From Pardosa pseudoannulata (Eukaryota > Arthropoda > Arachnida > Araneae > Lycosidae): DNA of 64,000 bases. The position numbers and the translations under genes were made by a program. Shown here in pieces: positions 48,406 to 58,640 of the stretch. The stretch spans positions 114,367,230-114,431,229 of the forward strand of contig CM063502.1 in NCBI GenBank assembly GCA_032207245.1. Reading direction: 5' to 3'. Numbering within the stretch: the stretch's first letter is position 1; the number at the start of each line of letters is the position of its first letter. Under the pieces are notes generated by a model. The model searched no databases and was not told the DNA's origin. It saw nothing but the letters and a program-made list of their open reading frames with translations.

Positions 48406-48801
48406 GCACCTCCCCGGCAACAGAAGCCTTTGGGAGGGGGTGGGGGAGATAAACTGAGAACGAACATTTCCTCGAAGTGTGATCACTTCTAGCTAGTACC
48501 TTCCCATATTCCTCTGACAAAAGGCTGCTAGAGTGCTTCACTCGCGCTCTTACCGCGGCCTTAATTTAAGTCTTAGAATACATATTTCAATACACATAAC
48601 TATAAAATCACACAATAGAAAATACACAATTAAATAGCAAATCTAAGTAATACTTTTCATGCAAACACAATTTAATTAATACTTTTTCCATATATAAGCA
48701 AATGAAAGTAATTATAAAAACCTTTATACATAAAAAATCATATTCTTTTCATTAGACACATTAATGTATCTGCATTTTGACAAGGGATAAAAACATGTAA
48801 T
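48406..48801 (-). other. 3' untranslated part of the LTR element
   Basis: A purine-rich run on the minus strand next to the LTR (GGGGAGGTG) may be the polypurine tract. The segment with GGGAGGGGGTGGGGGAG (48433-48450, plus strand) has a counterpart near 50063 in the decayed copy. Confidence 0.45.
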
Positions 48802-49818
48802 TTAAGTGACCGCACCTGACAAATGCCTAGTCATTTTATCAACTATTTTGAAGAGAGTAGTCATCATTAAGATTTCACTATGTTCTAGCGGTTTTACATT
48901 AAACATTATATTTACAATTATCCTTGTTTCTACTGCTAAAATTTCAGGAGATAACTCTTTCAATGAATCAGCCATTTTAGGAATGCTCAACCTTTGCTGC
49001 TCAACAGAGTAATGTGCCACAGCATATGATATAAGAGTAAAAATTCTACTTCTGACATCAAGTAATTTTCCAACTTCTGGGCTTTGACTGAGAGATTCTG
49101 AGGTCTCTGTTTTACCCCTTATACTTGGCATGTATGCCAAAACAGCATTTTGATGTTTATCTCTAGTGCATAAGACTTCATTGGCGAGTTGATCTCTTTG
49201 ACATTCTGAAGTATTAACTATAACATTAACAGCTAATTGTTTTAAAGAATGAACTTCAGATATTAGAGGATGGAATAATTCTCGCGGAATGGACAGTTGT
49301 TCTGAGGAATGTTCCTTTAAACACTCTCTAATAATATGTGGTTGTGGGGAAATTTCAAGGGTGTCAATTTTTTTCCTCACAAATTCTTCCACTTGACTTC
49401 TACCACCATTCTCATGATTACCTTCAACTGTTATTTCTAAAACACCCACACCAAATGTATGCAAATCAACTACTGGTGTACCCATCAAAACTTTGCTTTC
49501 AACTGTACTTAAGTTATTTTCAGCTACCTTTAAACCTTTCTGAAGATCTAACTTTCCATATTTAACATTAATAAAACCAGGGGAACCCAAATAATTAGCT
49601 AAGTCAAAGGATATATTATTTTGAGTGACCTCTGGGGTTTTCAAATTTTTCTTTAAGACTAACTCACAAAGCAAAATTCCTATGGATTTACGGAATACTT
49701 TACCGATTTCCTTCTCGTTAACAATTTCACTTATATTTTTCAGAGATTGTGCATGGAAACGTTTACGAGAAGTAAGCGAACAAGCTTCTCTGTAGATATC
49801 CCTTGATAACCCACTCAT
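48802..49818 (-). CDS. Unknown 338-aa ORF inside the LTR element
   Basis: Intact from ATG (49818) to stop, with no introns. I do not recognise it. It has no evident signal peptide, transmembrane segment or zinc-finger cysteine cluster, and no RT, integrase or protease motif. Composition is that of a soluble, largely helical protein with a basic N-terminus (RDIYREACSLTSRKRFHAQS) and many leucines. Near the C-terminus the block SIPKMADSLKELSPEILAVE is followed by IMFNVKPLEHSEILMMTTLF; its regular helix pattern is loosely like the GAIN-domain helices of adhesion GPCRs, which is only a guess. A decayed relative lies next to it (50030-51040). Position, after gag/protease and before the 3' LTR, is where captured or accessory genes of LTR elements are found. 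Confidence 0.7.
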   Translation of the reverse strand: MSGLSRDIYREACSLTSRKRFHAQSLKNISEIVNEKEIGKVFRKSIGILLCELVLKKNLKTPEVTQNNISFDLANYLGSPGFINVKYGKLDLQKGLKVAENNLSTVESKVLMGTPVVDLHTFGVGVLEITVEGNHENGGRSQVEEFVRKKIDTLEISPQPHIIRECLKEHSSEQLSIPRELFHPLISEVHSLKQLAVNVIVNTSECQRDQLANEVLCTRDKHQNAVLAYMPSIRGKTETSESLSQSPEVGKLLDVRSRIFTLISYAVAHYSVEQQRLSIPKMADSLKELSPEILAVETRIIVNIMFNVKPLEHSEILMMTTLFKIVDKMTRHLSGAVT

Positions 49819-50029
49819 TTGTACATTATCCTACATTACAAAGCAGTACCCGGGGACGCTTAACATACTCTCGAAACTCTGCCCCGTTCCACAAACTCCC
49901 TCGTCGATCCTAGAGGACTTACTTTCCATCGTCAGGCCCCTGGGCCTCCCATGGTAACTTTCTCCTCCTCAGGAAAAGGATGTACGATTCGCCCAGGAGG
50001 AGTGACCAAAACGGAAATAAAAAGATATT

Positions 50030-51040
50030 TTCACAGGATCTACCAACACGGAAACAAAGACTTTGGGAGGGGGGGGGATGAAATGGATAAGAAGAAACGC
50101 CGATAGTAAACTATAAACAACATTTCCCGTAATTGACACTTACTGACCTCCTCTATTCCGCAGCCTTAAAAAAGGCAGCATATCAAATACACATAACTAA
50201 CAATGCAAAAAAACTTTCTACAAACATATAAAAATCTAAGTAAATCTCGCAAATCACTCTAATTTACTTTTCCGCACAACAATCTAAAAAAAAGTCAATA
50301 TTAAATATAAATCATAAAATCAAAATATTATTTCCACATGTCACTGCATCGAAATGTAAAAATTGACACCGACAACAAATAAAATGATTTAACTATTAGT
50401 GAACAAGAGTAGTCATCATTAAGATCACTATGTTCTAGTTTTACATTAAACATTACATTATAGCTAAAATTTCTACTGCTAAAATCAGGAGATAATCTTT
50501 CAATTGAATCAGCAATTTTAGGAATGTCACTTTGCTGTAAAAATGGTACCAATATACAATAAAAAATTCTAGCAAATAATTTAAATGCTGAAACAATATG
50601 TTACCCTTTAAAGCTGTATGTTTGAAATTTAACAAGACATTGGCTTACATGAAAACAAATTCGCTTAAAAGAAAATTAATAGATAAGAATAACAGACATT
50701 CTATGAGCAGTTGTTCTGAGGAATAAGGCAGTTCTTCTATTAGCAGGTTTTTGTGGGGAATTTAAGGGACATAGTTTAAAAATTCTGAGACATGTCAAAT
50801 TTACCTTCAATTTATCAGCAGAAATAACCAATCTGGTGTGCTACACAAAACATGTTCAAACTGTACATTATTTTTCTCCTTTAAGTTGAAGATCTTTTCC
50901 ATATTAAATATAATTGACCAAAATCTAGTAAGTTAAATTTTGGTGACCTCTGCAAATTCTTTAAGCTAACTCCGGCAGATTTAAATATAGATTTCGTTTC
51001 GATCTAGATTATTTTCAGAGATGTCAAATTGGAACACTTT
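50030..51040 (-). pseudogene. Decayed second copy of the unknown ORF
   Basis: Short frames match the intact ORF in order: IPKIADSIERLSPDF against IPKMADSLKELSPEI, YNVMFNVKLEHSDLN against IVNIMFNVKPLEHSEI, with further DNA-level matches (GTTCTGAGGAAT near 50711 and 49300; TTTTCAGAGAT near 51013 and 49738). Many deletions and stops. Confidence 0.72.
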
Positions 51041-51700
51041 TCCGATTCTTGACATCCGCGAACGGACTGCTCAAACTTTCGGAACTTTTGAGTTCTATAT
51101 CACACTTTGAAACCGAAACGGGCTCTTCTCCTGACTTCACTGTGGAATTTCCCCCTTTTGGTTCTACCCCTTCTTCGCTACACAATTTCTCCCTCGCCTG
51201 CGAATGTGTCATCGCACTGATACTCTGATTATTTTCTCCTTTCGTTTCAGCGAGAAGTATCGCGGAACGATTTCCTAGAAGATAAATACCTGAATCTAAC
51301 TCATTATCAATAACTGCAGCCTTCGTGCGAATGCAGGGTCCCTTTGTGGTACCTATCCAGACCTGAGCTATGGGTAAACATTTTGGACGGGCGTCTAAAG
51401 GTTGTTTTACCCAGACTGTTTCTCCTGTGAAATCCCCGGGGAAATATACTTTCGTGGAACCAAATCTATAGACGCGCCAGTGTCGCGCAAAATCTGCATT
51501 TTCCTATTGTTTACGAAACCATCACTAATAAAGGGAGTCATACATTCCTCTACCCCTTTAATGACTTTAAGCCTATTTGACAACTCAGGATTATTTTCTT
51601 TTCGGAAAGGACAGTTTGGTTTGAGGTGATCCGGTCTCTGACAAACAAAACATCTGAAAATTTTCCGTTTTTCAAATTCTGTTGCCTTTAAATCACTTAG
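51024..51700 (-). pseudogene. gag zinc knuckle and protease remnant of the LTR element
   Basis: On the minus strand: CCHC knuckle CFVCQRPDHLKPNC (51611-51652), a linker, then ILRDTGASIDLVPRKY with the aspartic protease DTGAS (about 51464-51488), and after a one-base frameshift GETVWVKQPLDARPKCLPIA, typical of gypsy-type polyproteins found in animal genomes. The frame ends at about 51024 without entering reverse transcriptase. A plus-strand ORF here is a shadow. Confidence 0.78.
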
Positions 51701-51731
51701 ATGAACACGAAGTCTATTAAAGTTTCATATA

Positions 51732-52156
51732 CAGCAGGAAGCTGAATTTCTGGCACAGGTTGTTCCTTTCTTTCTTTCTCCTTCGGCAGGATTTCTATAG
51801 TACAGCAGGGCGCTGAATTAAACACAGTACTCTTTTCCGGCAGGATTGCCTCCTTCCAGCTGGGCACTGAATAAACTAAGACGGGATGTCTTCTTTTAAG
51901 GCAGGATTGCCTCCTTACAGCAGGGCGTTGAATTAACAGATTCCTTTTTCGACAGGATTCTTTCTCCAGCAGGGCGCTGAATAACCTGAGACGGGTGTCC
52001 CTTCTTTTACGGCAGGATTGCCTTCATCAGCAGGGCGCTGAATTAACCGCTTTCCTTTCCAACAGGATTATCTATCTCTCCAGCAGGGCGCTGAATATAC
52101 CGAGATGTGTGTCTCCCTTCACCGGCAGGATTGCCGCCTTCAGCATGGACGCTGAC
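51732..52156 (-). repeat. Minisatellite in the leader/gag of the LTR element
   Basis: Plus-strand motif CAGCAGGGCGCTGAAT or a variant starts at 51732, 51803, 51857, 51918, 51967, 52028, 52081 and 52141. Between copies is a second motif GGCAGGATTGCC or variant. Spacings alternate (54, 61, 49, 61, 53, 60), so the true unit is a dimer of about 110-115 bp. Confidence 0.92.
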
Positions 52157-52200
52157 CCAACGAACTCTTCTTTGGCGGGAAAATCTTCAGTGGCATAACT

Positions 52201-52212
52201 CCGCTGCCACCA
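52201..52212 (-). promoter_or_regulatory. Primer binding site, tRNA-Leu type
   Basis: On the minus strand TGGTGGCAGCGG lies 10 bases after the 5' LTR. It is complementary to a tRNA 3' end CCGCTGCCACCA, as in animal tRNA-Leu(AAG). This fixes the orientation of the element. Confidence 0.65.
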
Positions 52213-52222
52213 CTTTAATAGC

Positions 52223-52643
52223 TGTGACGTAGTAAGCGAGCCGAGACAAGCTTCTTGGATTTTCTGGTTTTTATTCCAACACTCACAGCTATATACATTA
52301 TATCACTATTTACATATTTATCTACAAGGAGCATTATAAGCATTTAAACTCCGTTACGCTAGGCGCGAACATACTTCGAGAAAAGCCAGAGTCGTTCTCC
52401 CCCGAACGCCGGGTCACGAACTTCCAACCGTCCGAGAATAACCTCCTCGGACAAAGCCCTTTTTAGCCAATCCCAGGCCCCCTAGCCTCTCTCCAGTTAG
52501 GCGCTTAACTTTCGCCTCCACTCCGAGGGGGGGGGGGTAAGGATTTCCCCGCATTTCAGAGAGGAGAAGTATATGTTCCAAAAGACGCACCAACATTCCC
52601 GGAGAGGGGGCTAGCTTTTGGCGGGAAAATAGAATATTTTACA
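52223..52643 (-). repeat. 5' LTR of the LTR element
   Basis: 421 bp, the same borders as the other LTR; it should contain the promoter that drives the minus-strand transcript. Confidence 0.92.
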
Positions 52644-52647
52644 ATGG

Positions 52648-52938
52648 TAATTGTAACTGTTCTTGAATTTGGGCAGATGACATTTTTTGCCCACAAGCTA
52701 GCTTCTGGATTTGTCTGAATTGCCTTACAGTTAAGGATTTCGGTCTTCCTGTATGCTTTTTACAGCCGTAATCTTTGGGATTTCTGAGAAAACTGTTTAC
52801 TGTAGCCTTGAGCCTTCCTATTTTTCTTGCAATATTAGAACCAGACATTCCAGCTTCATTTAAAGTTAATGTTAGTATTTGTTCATTATCGGATAACTTT
52901 TTTTCCTTTTGTAATTGTATTAAACACACTAAATACAA
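52648..52938 (-). pseudogene. Tc1-type transposase N-terminus (paired-type HTH)
   Basis: Encodes KLSDNEQILTLTLNEAGMSG, NIARKIGRLKATVNSFLRNP, KKHTGRPKSLTVRQFRQIQ, the N-terminal helix-turn-helix and GRPK (AT-hook-like) segment of Tc1 transposases. It runs into the LTR insertion; across it the protein would continue LQLP|CTIRTV at 47984. Confidence 0.88.
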
Positions 52939-53242
52939 AATGAATGCACGTATTACGTTTACATTTACCTAAACTTTCAAGGCGGCCTACTTTCTGAAGT
53001 CTGGCATTATGTCAAATAAGGCTAGAACCATCGGCTTTATAACTTTTTCCAAGTTGTTTTTCATTGGTTGTAAGGAATTAGTATAATTTATGTTCCCCCT
53101 TCCGTTTTTCTAAATAAAATTTATGCATATTATTATGATGTTGATCATGCAAATGAAAATAGAATTCACGTTATCAACAATTCCATTACTTTTTGACTTT
53201 TCTAAATTTTTCTATTGGCTGTATAATTTTTTTCCAGCACTG

Positions 53243-53681
53243 TATTATGAATAAGTTGTATAAGCAAGATGTTTTACATAATGATAGCTTTGTTGCAGAT
53301 TTGGATTGATAATAGACACAGCATTTACACCTTTGTTTGTATACTCCTTTGTTTTTCAATGTTTTATTGTATGATGTATCTATGTGAAATATATTTATAC
53401 TTAATTGCCTGTCATTAAAAATTGTAGTCATTATTGGGGTTACTCTAAATAAGTATAGTATAGCATGGGGTAGAAAATCGAAAAAATAAATGTATTTTGC
53501 TATTTTATTTAAGTTAACATTATGAACACAGTTATATAAAATGTTTTGTTATGTTAATACAAATGTTATGTAGTTGTTTTGATGTCGATTATTCCATTCT
53601 TGTCTTATTGTTTCAAGGCTGTTTTCCATACATATTTGTAAAGCTTTATAACAATAGAATATAGGGAGCAGTTATTTTATA
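53243..53681. other. Unassigned sequence between two Tc1 elements
   Basis: AT-rich, nothing recognised. The minus ORF reaching into it from the Tc1 end is not real. Confidence 0.4.
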
Positions 53682-54893
53682 CACTGTCTACCAATTAGTA
53701 TTTGAACACCTATGCAAATGACGATATCTGCGGTCCTGAGGTACGTCACGGCCTCCACCGGCATACATCGTGTAGCAAACAGCATCGGCATTAGTTGCAT
53801 GCAAGATGCCGCGTAGTTCGGAGCTCTCTGATTTCGATAGAAGTATAATTATCGGTATCACAAATGTGGCCGATCCTTAAGGGACATATCTAGCGATCTG
53901 AAGTACCCAAAATCGACAGTGGCCTATGTGATTTAGAAGTGGAAGGTGAGCGGTGACTGTCGGAATGTGCCCCGAGTCGGCAGATCAACGGAACTGGGAG
54001 ATGGAACCCGACGAGTGCTGTCCAAAGTAATTCGGAAGAACCGCACCCAACCGATGGCCCTCATCCGCGAAGAGTTTCAACAGGCATCCGGGAGTATTGT
54101 TTCAATGAATACTATCTGTAAGGAAGCACATCTGCTTGGTTTTCATGGTCGTGCTGCTAACTATAAACCTTTGATCACAAAATCCAACCTTGTTGCTCGG
54201 TTAATGGGGTGCAAAGCACATCGAAATTGGACCGTAGATCAGTGGAAATGGGTTCTTTGGAGTGACGAATCAAGATTCACCCTTTACCGTTTGGATGGCA
54301 GGGTCTGCGTCTGGCGTCTGCCTGGAGAACGTCTCCAGCAAGAATGCATTGTGCCAACATTCAAGTTCCTCGAGGTGGAATTACGGTCTGGTGGTGTTTC
54401 TCTTGGTATGGACAGAGACCCTTGGATCCCATTCATGGTAAGTTCAACGCCGACGCCGACTGCACTATTTTGGATGACAGTGTGCTTCCAACGATGTGGC
54501 AGTTTTACGGGTTGGACCCCTGTTACTTTCAGGACGACAATGCCAGTTGTCAAGTTTCGAGGTTAACTAAGGGTTAGTATGGTGCTAGTGATGTTCATCT
54601 AATGGACTGGCCTGCCCAGAGCCCAGGCCTGAACCCTATCGAGAACCTCTGGGACTAGTTGGATAGCCGAATTAAGGGTTGAACTACCCGTCCAAAATTG
54701 GTGAAATAAATTGAATGTTTACTCCAAGCCGAGTGGAAGACAATACCACAAGCTGTAAAATAAAGACTTGTGGAAAGTATGCCCCGGAGGGTTCACGCTG
54801 TAATTAACTCTGGGGGAGGCTATACCAACTATTGATTTTGAATAAAGTTATTTTTTCTATCACAGGTGTCCAAATACTTATTGGTAGACAGTG
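53682..54893 (+). mobile_element. Full-length Tc1-type element, 1212 bp
   Basis: Ends CACTGTCTACCAATTAGTAT and (right end reverse-complemented) CACTGTCTACCAATAAGTAT; flanked by TA on both sides (53680-53681 and 54894-54895). Length is that of a complete Tc1-like element. Confidence 0.92.
53805..54835 (+). pseudogene. Tc1-type transposase pseudogene
   Basis: Starts MPRSSELSDFDRSIIIG at 53805, then broken frames give the HTH region (LKYPKSTVAYVI), RKNRTQPMALIREEFQQASG, WVLWSDESRFTLYRLDGRV (first catalytic Asp), and, after a frameshift near 54350, GGITVWWCFSWYG, YFQDDNASC (second Asp) and MDWPAQSPGLNPIENLWD (catalytic Glu kept). It has several stop codons and frameshifts, so it is inactive. The C-terminus INSGGGYTNY is intact. 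Confidence 0.92.
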
Positions 54894-54895
54894 TA

Positions 54896-57540
54896 TAATG
54901 TATTCAAACTGCTGAAATGTAGTTTAACAAACATGTCATTTTTAATTTCAAAATAGTGTTATAAATTATCTGAGCACGAGGAAAAACTAATTGAAAAATC
55001 TCTTTCATCTACAAATTTAAACATACTATAACAGTGAAAATTAAAAAAAAAATAATAAGTTAACTTTCTAAAAAATATTAAAATGTACGCATTACTTATT
55101 CTCTGATTTTACAATTTTTGAAGTGGTTGCTTATAAATCCTTTCTTGCAAACAAAAAATTGTTATAACTTATTGTTTTATCTTTATGTGATAATAATAAT
55201 TATTATTATATAGAAAATTAAAGGCTTCTGATAGTACACAGAACCAAATACAATTTGTTCCTGAGAAATGACATTGAATAAGTTATTTTATTGCATTTTA
55301 TTTTAGTGCATAAATGTTTTGACAATTGAAAAGCTAGATGAATACTTCATGAATTCTGCTATAAAGATTATAAGCAGTATCTATTGGAGTGTTTTTTTGG
55401 CTGTAAAACATCAAAGTAGAATGTCTATATTTCTTTTGTTATTGATTACTTTATTATTTTTATTTTGCTAGCCTTGAAATGTGTTGCACTTTAAATATAA
55501 AATTTTCTTTTGTTGACTTTACACAATAAAGTGTCGACAGAGGAAAGCTAATTTAAATCCGCATAATTATTTTTTCTCATTTCCTCATTATATATAAACC
55601 ATTACAATTTCTTGAAATTTCTCTAATCAGACATGCCAAAAATTAAAAAAGCTATAATATTACTTGAAATTTCTGTAATCATTAAGAGATTTCAAAAATA
55701 ATTTGAAATTGTTTTGGTTAAATATAAAGAATGAATACTATAGCAAAAGAGGTCATAAATATGTGGTAAGCAGAAAGTTTAATTAGTATTCCCAAATTCA
55801 AAAATTAAAAAGTAAACTGAATATATGTGAACAGAATTGCTTCATTTTATAAAGACAGAAAAGAAAATATACTAAAAGTCAACCAACGGATTTTCCAACA
55901 TTGTTAAATAATATAAAAATAATTTCATTGTCTTAAAGAAGTATTGACAACTTTTAACATTGAAAAATGACATGCAATACTACCGAGTGGTTATAATTAA
56001 ACTTCCCCTATAAACGTCATCCTACACATAGTTCGGCCGGGTGCTTAAAATCCTTAAAAAGTGCTTATTTTGTATATCCATTTTTAAGGTCCTTAATAAG
56101 TCCTTAAAAAGTGCTTAATTTTCTTTTCGTAGCCTTAAAATTTATAATTTTTTCCGAGTCTCAAAAAGTACTTACTTTTCCCCAAATATCAGGTGCTGAA
56201 TTTTTATTTCCCTTGGTAATTAATCGTCAATCGATTCAACAAATCTAAAGATAAAGAAGAGGTAGACCAATTAAAAAAATGTATAGAAGAAAAGAAAAAT
56301 GAACTTCAAAATTAGATATATTCTCTTATTTTTCCCCCTTCCTATATTTTTTGGTTCTCATCATTTATTATGAATGGAAATAGTTCTTCAGTTACATTTT
56401 TAAAATAGCATTGATAATTTCTTGAATCTTGTTTTGAGTATGTCATAATTAATTACAACTTTTATAGTGTAGATACTGCATCTTCTTTTCTCTCTGTCTC
56501 CCTGTGTGAATATTATATTTACCTGTTTATAATACAGAAATACTTTTTATTATCTTATTTTACATCTATGTTGATCAAAAAATACTGTTGCTATGATGTG
56601 AAATTTGTTGATCTTCCACCACATATAGTACTTTCTTATCTTTACAAATATTTCATATTTTTTTAGGGAGGGGGGGCATTTGATCAATAAGGACTATTGC
56701 TGTTCTAAAATTTATGTTTGCGAAGACAGATGTCTTAACATAAAGTATGAGATATTAACAATTGTGTTTAATAAAATTATTAAATTGATCTATACATATT
56801 ATTCAATGTGATTTTTTAAGTCATACAGCTCATGAAAAGCTTCAATTTTTAAGCTTTAGCTGTAGGTCGATCATAGTACAATAAAAATTAAGGTGCTTAA
56901 AAAGTGCTTAATTTTTTTTTCTGAGGAAAGAGTCTGAACCTTGCTACAGCGCGAACAGATGAACTGAAAGCAACGAAGTTTTGTATATGGGTTATACATG
57001 ATATGCACTCAAGTAATTTCGAAAAAAAAAAAAAAAAAGTTCCAAACTGTCCACTTAAGGACGGACGCCTTTTAGGGAAAAACATGAAATTTAACACAAT
57101 AAACTGTTAGCCATATTTTTTGTTTTCTCAATGTTCCAATTCAACATACTTGTTGTAAGTTTAGTTTTCAGAAGTACTCTTAGCTGAATCAGAAACGGTA
57201 GTGATGTTTGGATCGGAGTTCTGCCAACGTCGATTTCTCGAATATGCAAAATTTGTCTGCAGCTATAAATTGAAGACGTCTCGTACGGGAGCTCAGATGT
57301 AGTTTGTACGGGGCACCTTAGCTCGAAGCTGTATCCCCCATCATAAAGGTGAAAAGATTCACTCAGGGTGAGCATCAGGATTTGTGGGTTACATTATAGG
57401 TTATACAATTATTAAGATAAGGAATTACATAAAAGGTGTAAAACAATTTTGCCCTAGAAAAGTGACATCATCGGGGACAGAACCGAGATGTTCGATGTTC
57501 AAAGGGGCAGCACTCTACCGATAGTGTCACGCCTTCACAA
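54896..57540. other. Intergenic AT-rich sequence with a dispersed repeat
   Basis: The motif CTTAAAAAGTGCTTA occurs near 56056, 56111 and 56895, as direct repeats, with related CCTTAAAATCC units nearby; it looks like the ends of a TIR element that I cannot delimit. A tRNA-like segment is on the minus strand at 57455-57535. No gene is supported; the ORF at 57091-57375 has no recognisable domain. Confidence 0.4.
57455..57535 (-). repeat. tRNA-like segment, second SINE-like family, minus strand
   Basis: Reverse complement reads TATCGGTAGAGTGCTGCCCC, then CATCTCGGTTCTGTCCCCG, similar to the segment at 40605-40690. Confidence 0.4.
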
Positions 57541-57899
57541 ACGGAAGCTCGTACTTTTATTTTTCCCCTTTTTTTCCAGTGCTCATTGGTATGAAGGAGT
57601 GCACTCGATGGACGATGCTATGGTTTATCCTTTTCTTATGCAATTGTTTCATTTTATTTTTTATTAAATGTTAAAAGTAGTGTTTACGTTTTTCTAAAGT
57701 TTTCCTGGTCACTCACATTTCTAGACACCACTGTGCATTATACAGCATTATAGTTTTTCAAGCTGTCAAACTCTGTCATAAACGACCAAAACGGAGTACA
57801 GAAACAATATTAACATTTATTGACTAGTTTCTGATCACTTTGTCATCGAACCACATTAAGTAAAGGTAAGGGAGAAACAAAAGCAATTCAGTTTGCAGA

Positions 57900-58640
57900 A
57901 ACAAGAGCAGATTAGGACGAAATTGCACAAGAGGAGCAGTTGTCAATCGTGTTCAGGACGATATAAGGAAAGATGCTAAACGGGACCACCCTCATTCACT
58001 TGCAAAAAGTCGATGGACAGCATGTTCAACAGCAGGTCTTAACTGATCACAGGCTTCGCACATGAAGTGTTATGGAGTTCTTTAAGTCATTCAACGTCAC
58101 AACACCTCCACGTTACACCAGACTTATTAAATAGCCCCATAACTAGAAATCGCATGGAGTTAAATTCGGCAAAAGTGGTGGACATGGATTAAGAAAGGAG
58201 CGGCTTGTAACATGTTCCTCTGTGGAGCAATAGTGCCTTCACGGATCTATGGATATGTGGGGACTCACCATCCTGCATGAAAATGGTCGATGTTGTTGCG
58301 GCATAGCAAACGTCTGCAGCATATCATGGTACCGATGGCCCATAACGGAACCTATGATAGGCCCACATTCCCCGCTTTCCTAGAAGAAGAATGGCCCAAA
58401 GATGAAGGTAACCGTGAATCCACACCAGATAGTGACCTATGGAGACTGAAGGAAATTTCACTGTGGATTCGCGAATTTTCCTTAGCCTAAATGTGGTAAT
58501 TCTGTGTGTTGGCTGTAACATTGAGGTGGAAATGAGCCTAGTCTTTCCACAGAATATTCCAAGGCCATGACAGATCAACAGTCATTCTGTTAAGAAAACC
58601 AACTGCGAATGAGAGACGTTGTGGCTTGTGCCTATCAAGC
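57900..58640 (-). pseudogene. Mariner/Tc1-superfamily transposase remnant
   Basis: On the minus strand broken frames read FMQDGESPHIHRSVKALLL (catalytic Asp block), PCDF.LWG, VTLNDLKNSITLHVRSL, plus upstream fragments. This is the C-terminal half of an insect-type mariner-like transposase. There are many stops and frameshifts, and the ends are not found. Confidence 0.65.

Larger units (their letters stand above)
47985..52643 (-). mobile_element. LTR retroelement without RT/IN, carrying an unknown ORF
   Basis: Two 421-bp LTRs (47985-48405 and 52223-52643), 4-bp duplication ATGG on both sides (47981-47984 and 52644-52647) and a primer site after the right LTR show a minus-strand element of 4659 bp. 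In transcription order it contains a leader with a minisatellite, gag zinc knuckle and protease remnants, a decayed copy and then an intact copy of an unknown ORF, and the 3' LTR. No reverse transcriptase, RNase H or integrase motif is present, so it must depend on enzymes from elsewhere. Gypsy-like by protease type and 4-bp duplication. Confidence 0.85.
47060..53242 (-). mobile_element. Tc1-type element interrupted by an LTR element
   Basis: Ends CAGTGGTGTAAAAAATTATA (47060) and, reverse-complemented, CAGTGCTGGAAAAAAATTAT (53242) are inverted repeats; TA follows the right end, while the left flank is GA. Its own sequence is 47060-47984 and 52648-53242 (about 1.5 kb), the rest being the LTR element with its ATGG duplication. 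Confidence 0.85.

Noticed and set aside
51732..52156. CRISPR-like array (eight spaced repeats)
   Set aside because: Intervals contain a second conserved motif and vary in length; it is a minisatellite in the leader of an LTR element.
57091..57375. 94-aa minus ORF as a host gene
   Set aside because: No recognisable domain, no splice or poly-A support, in repeat-rich DNA.
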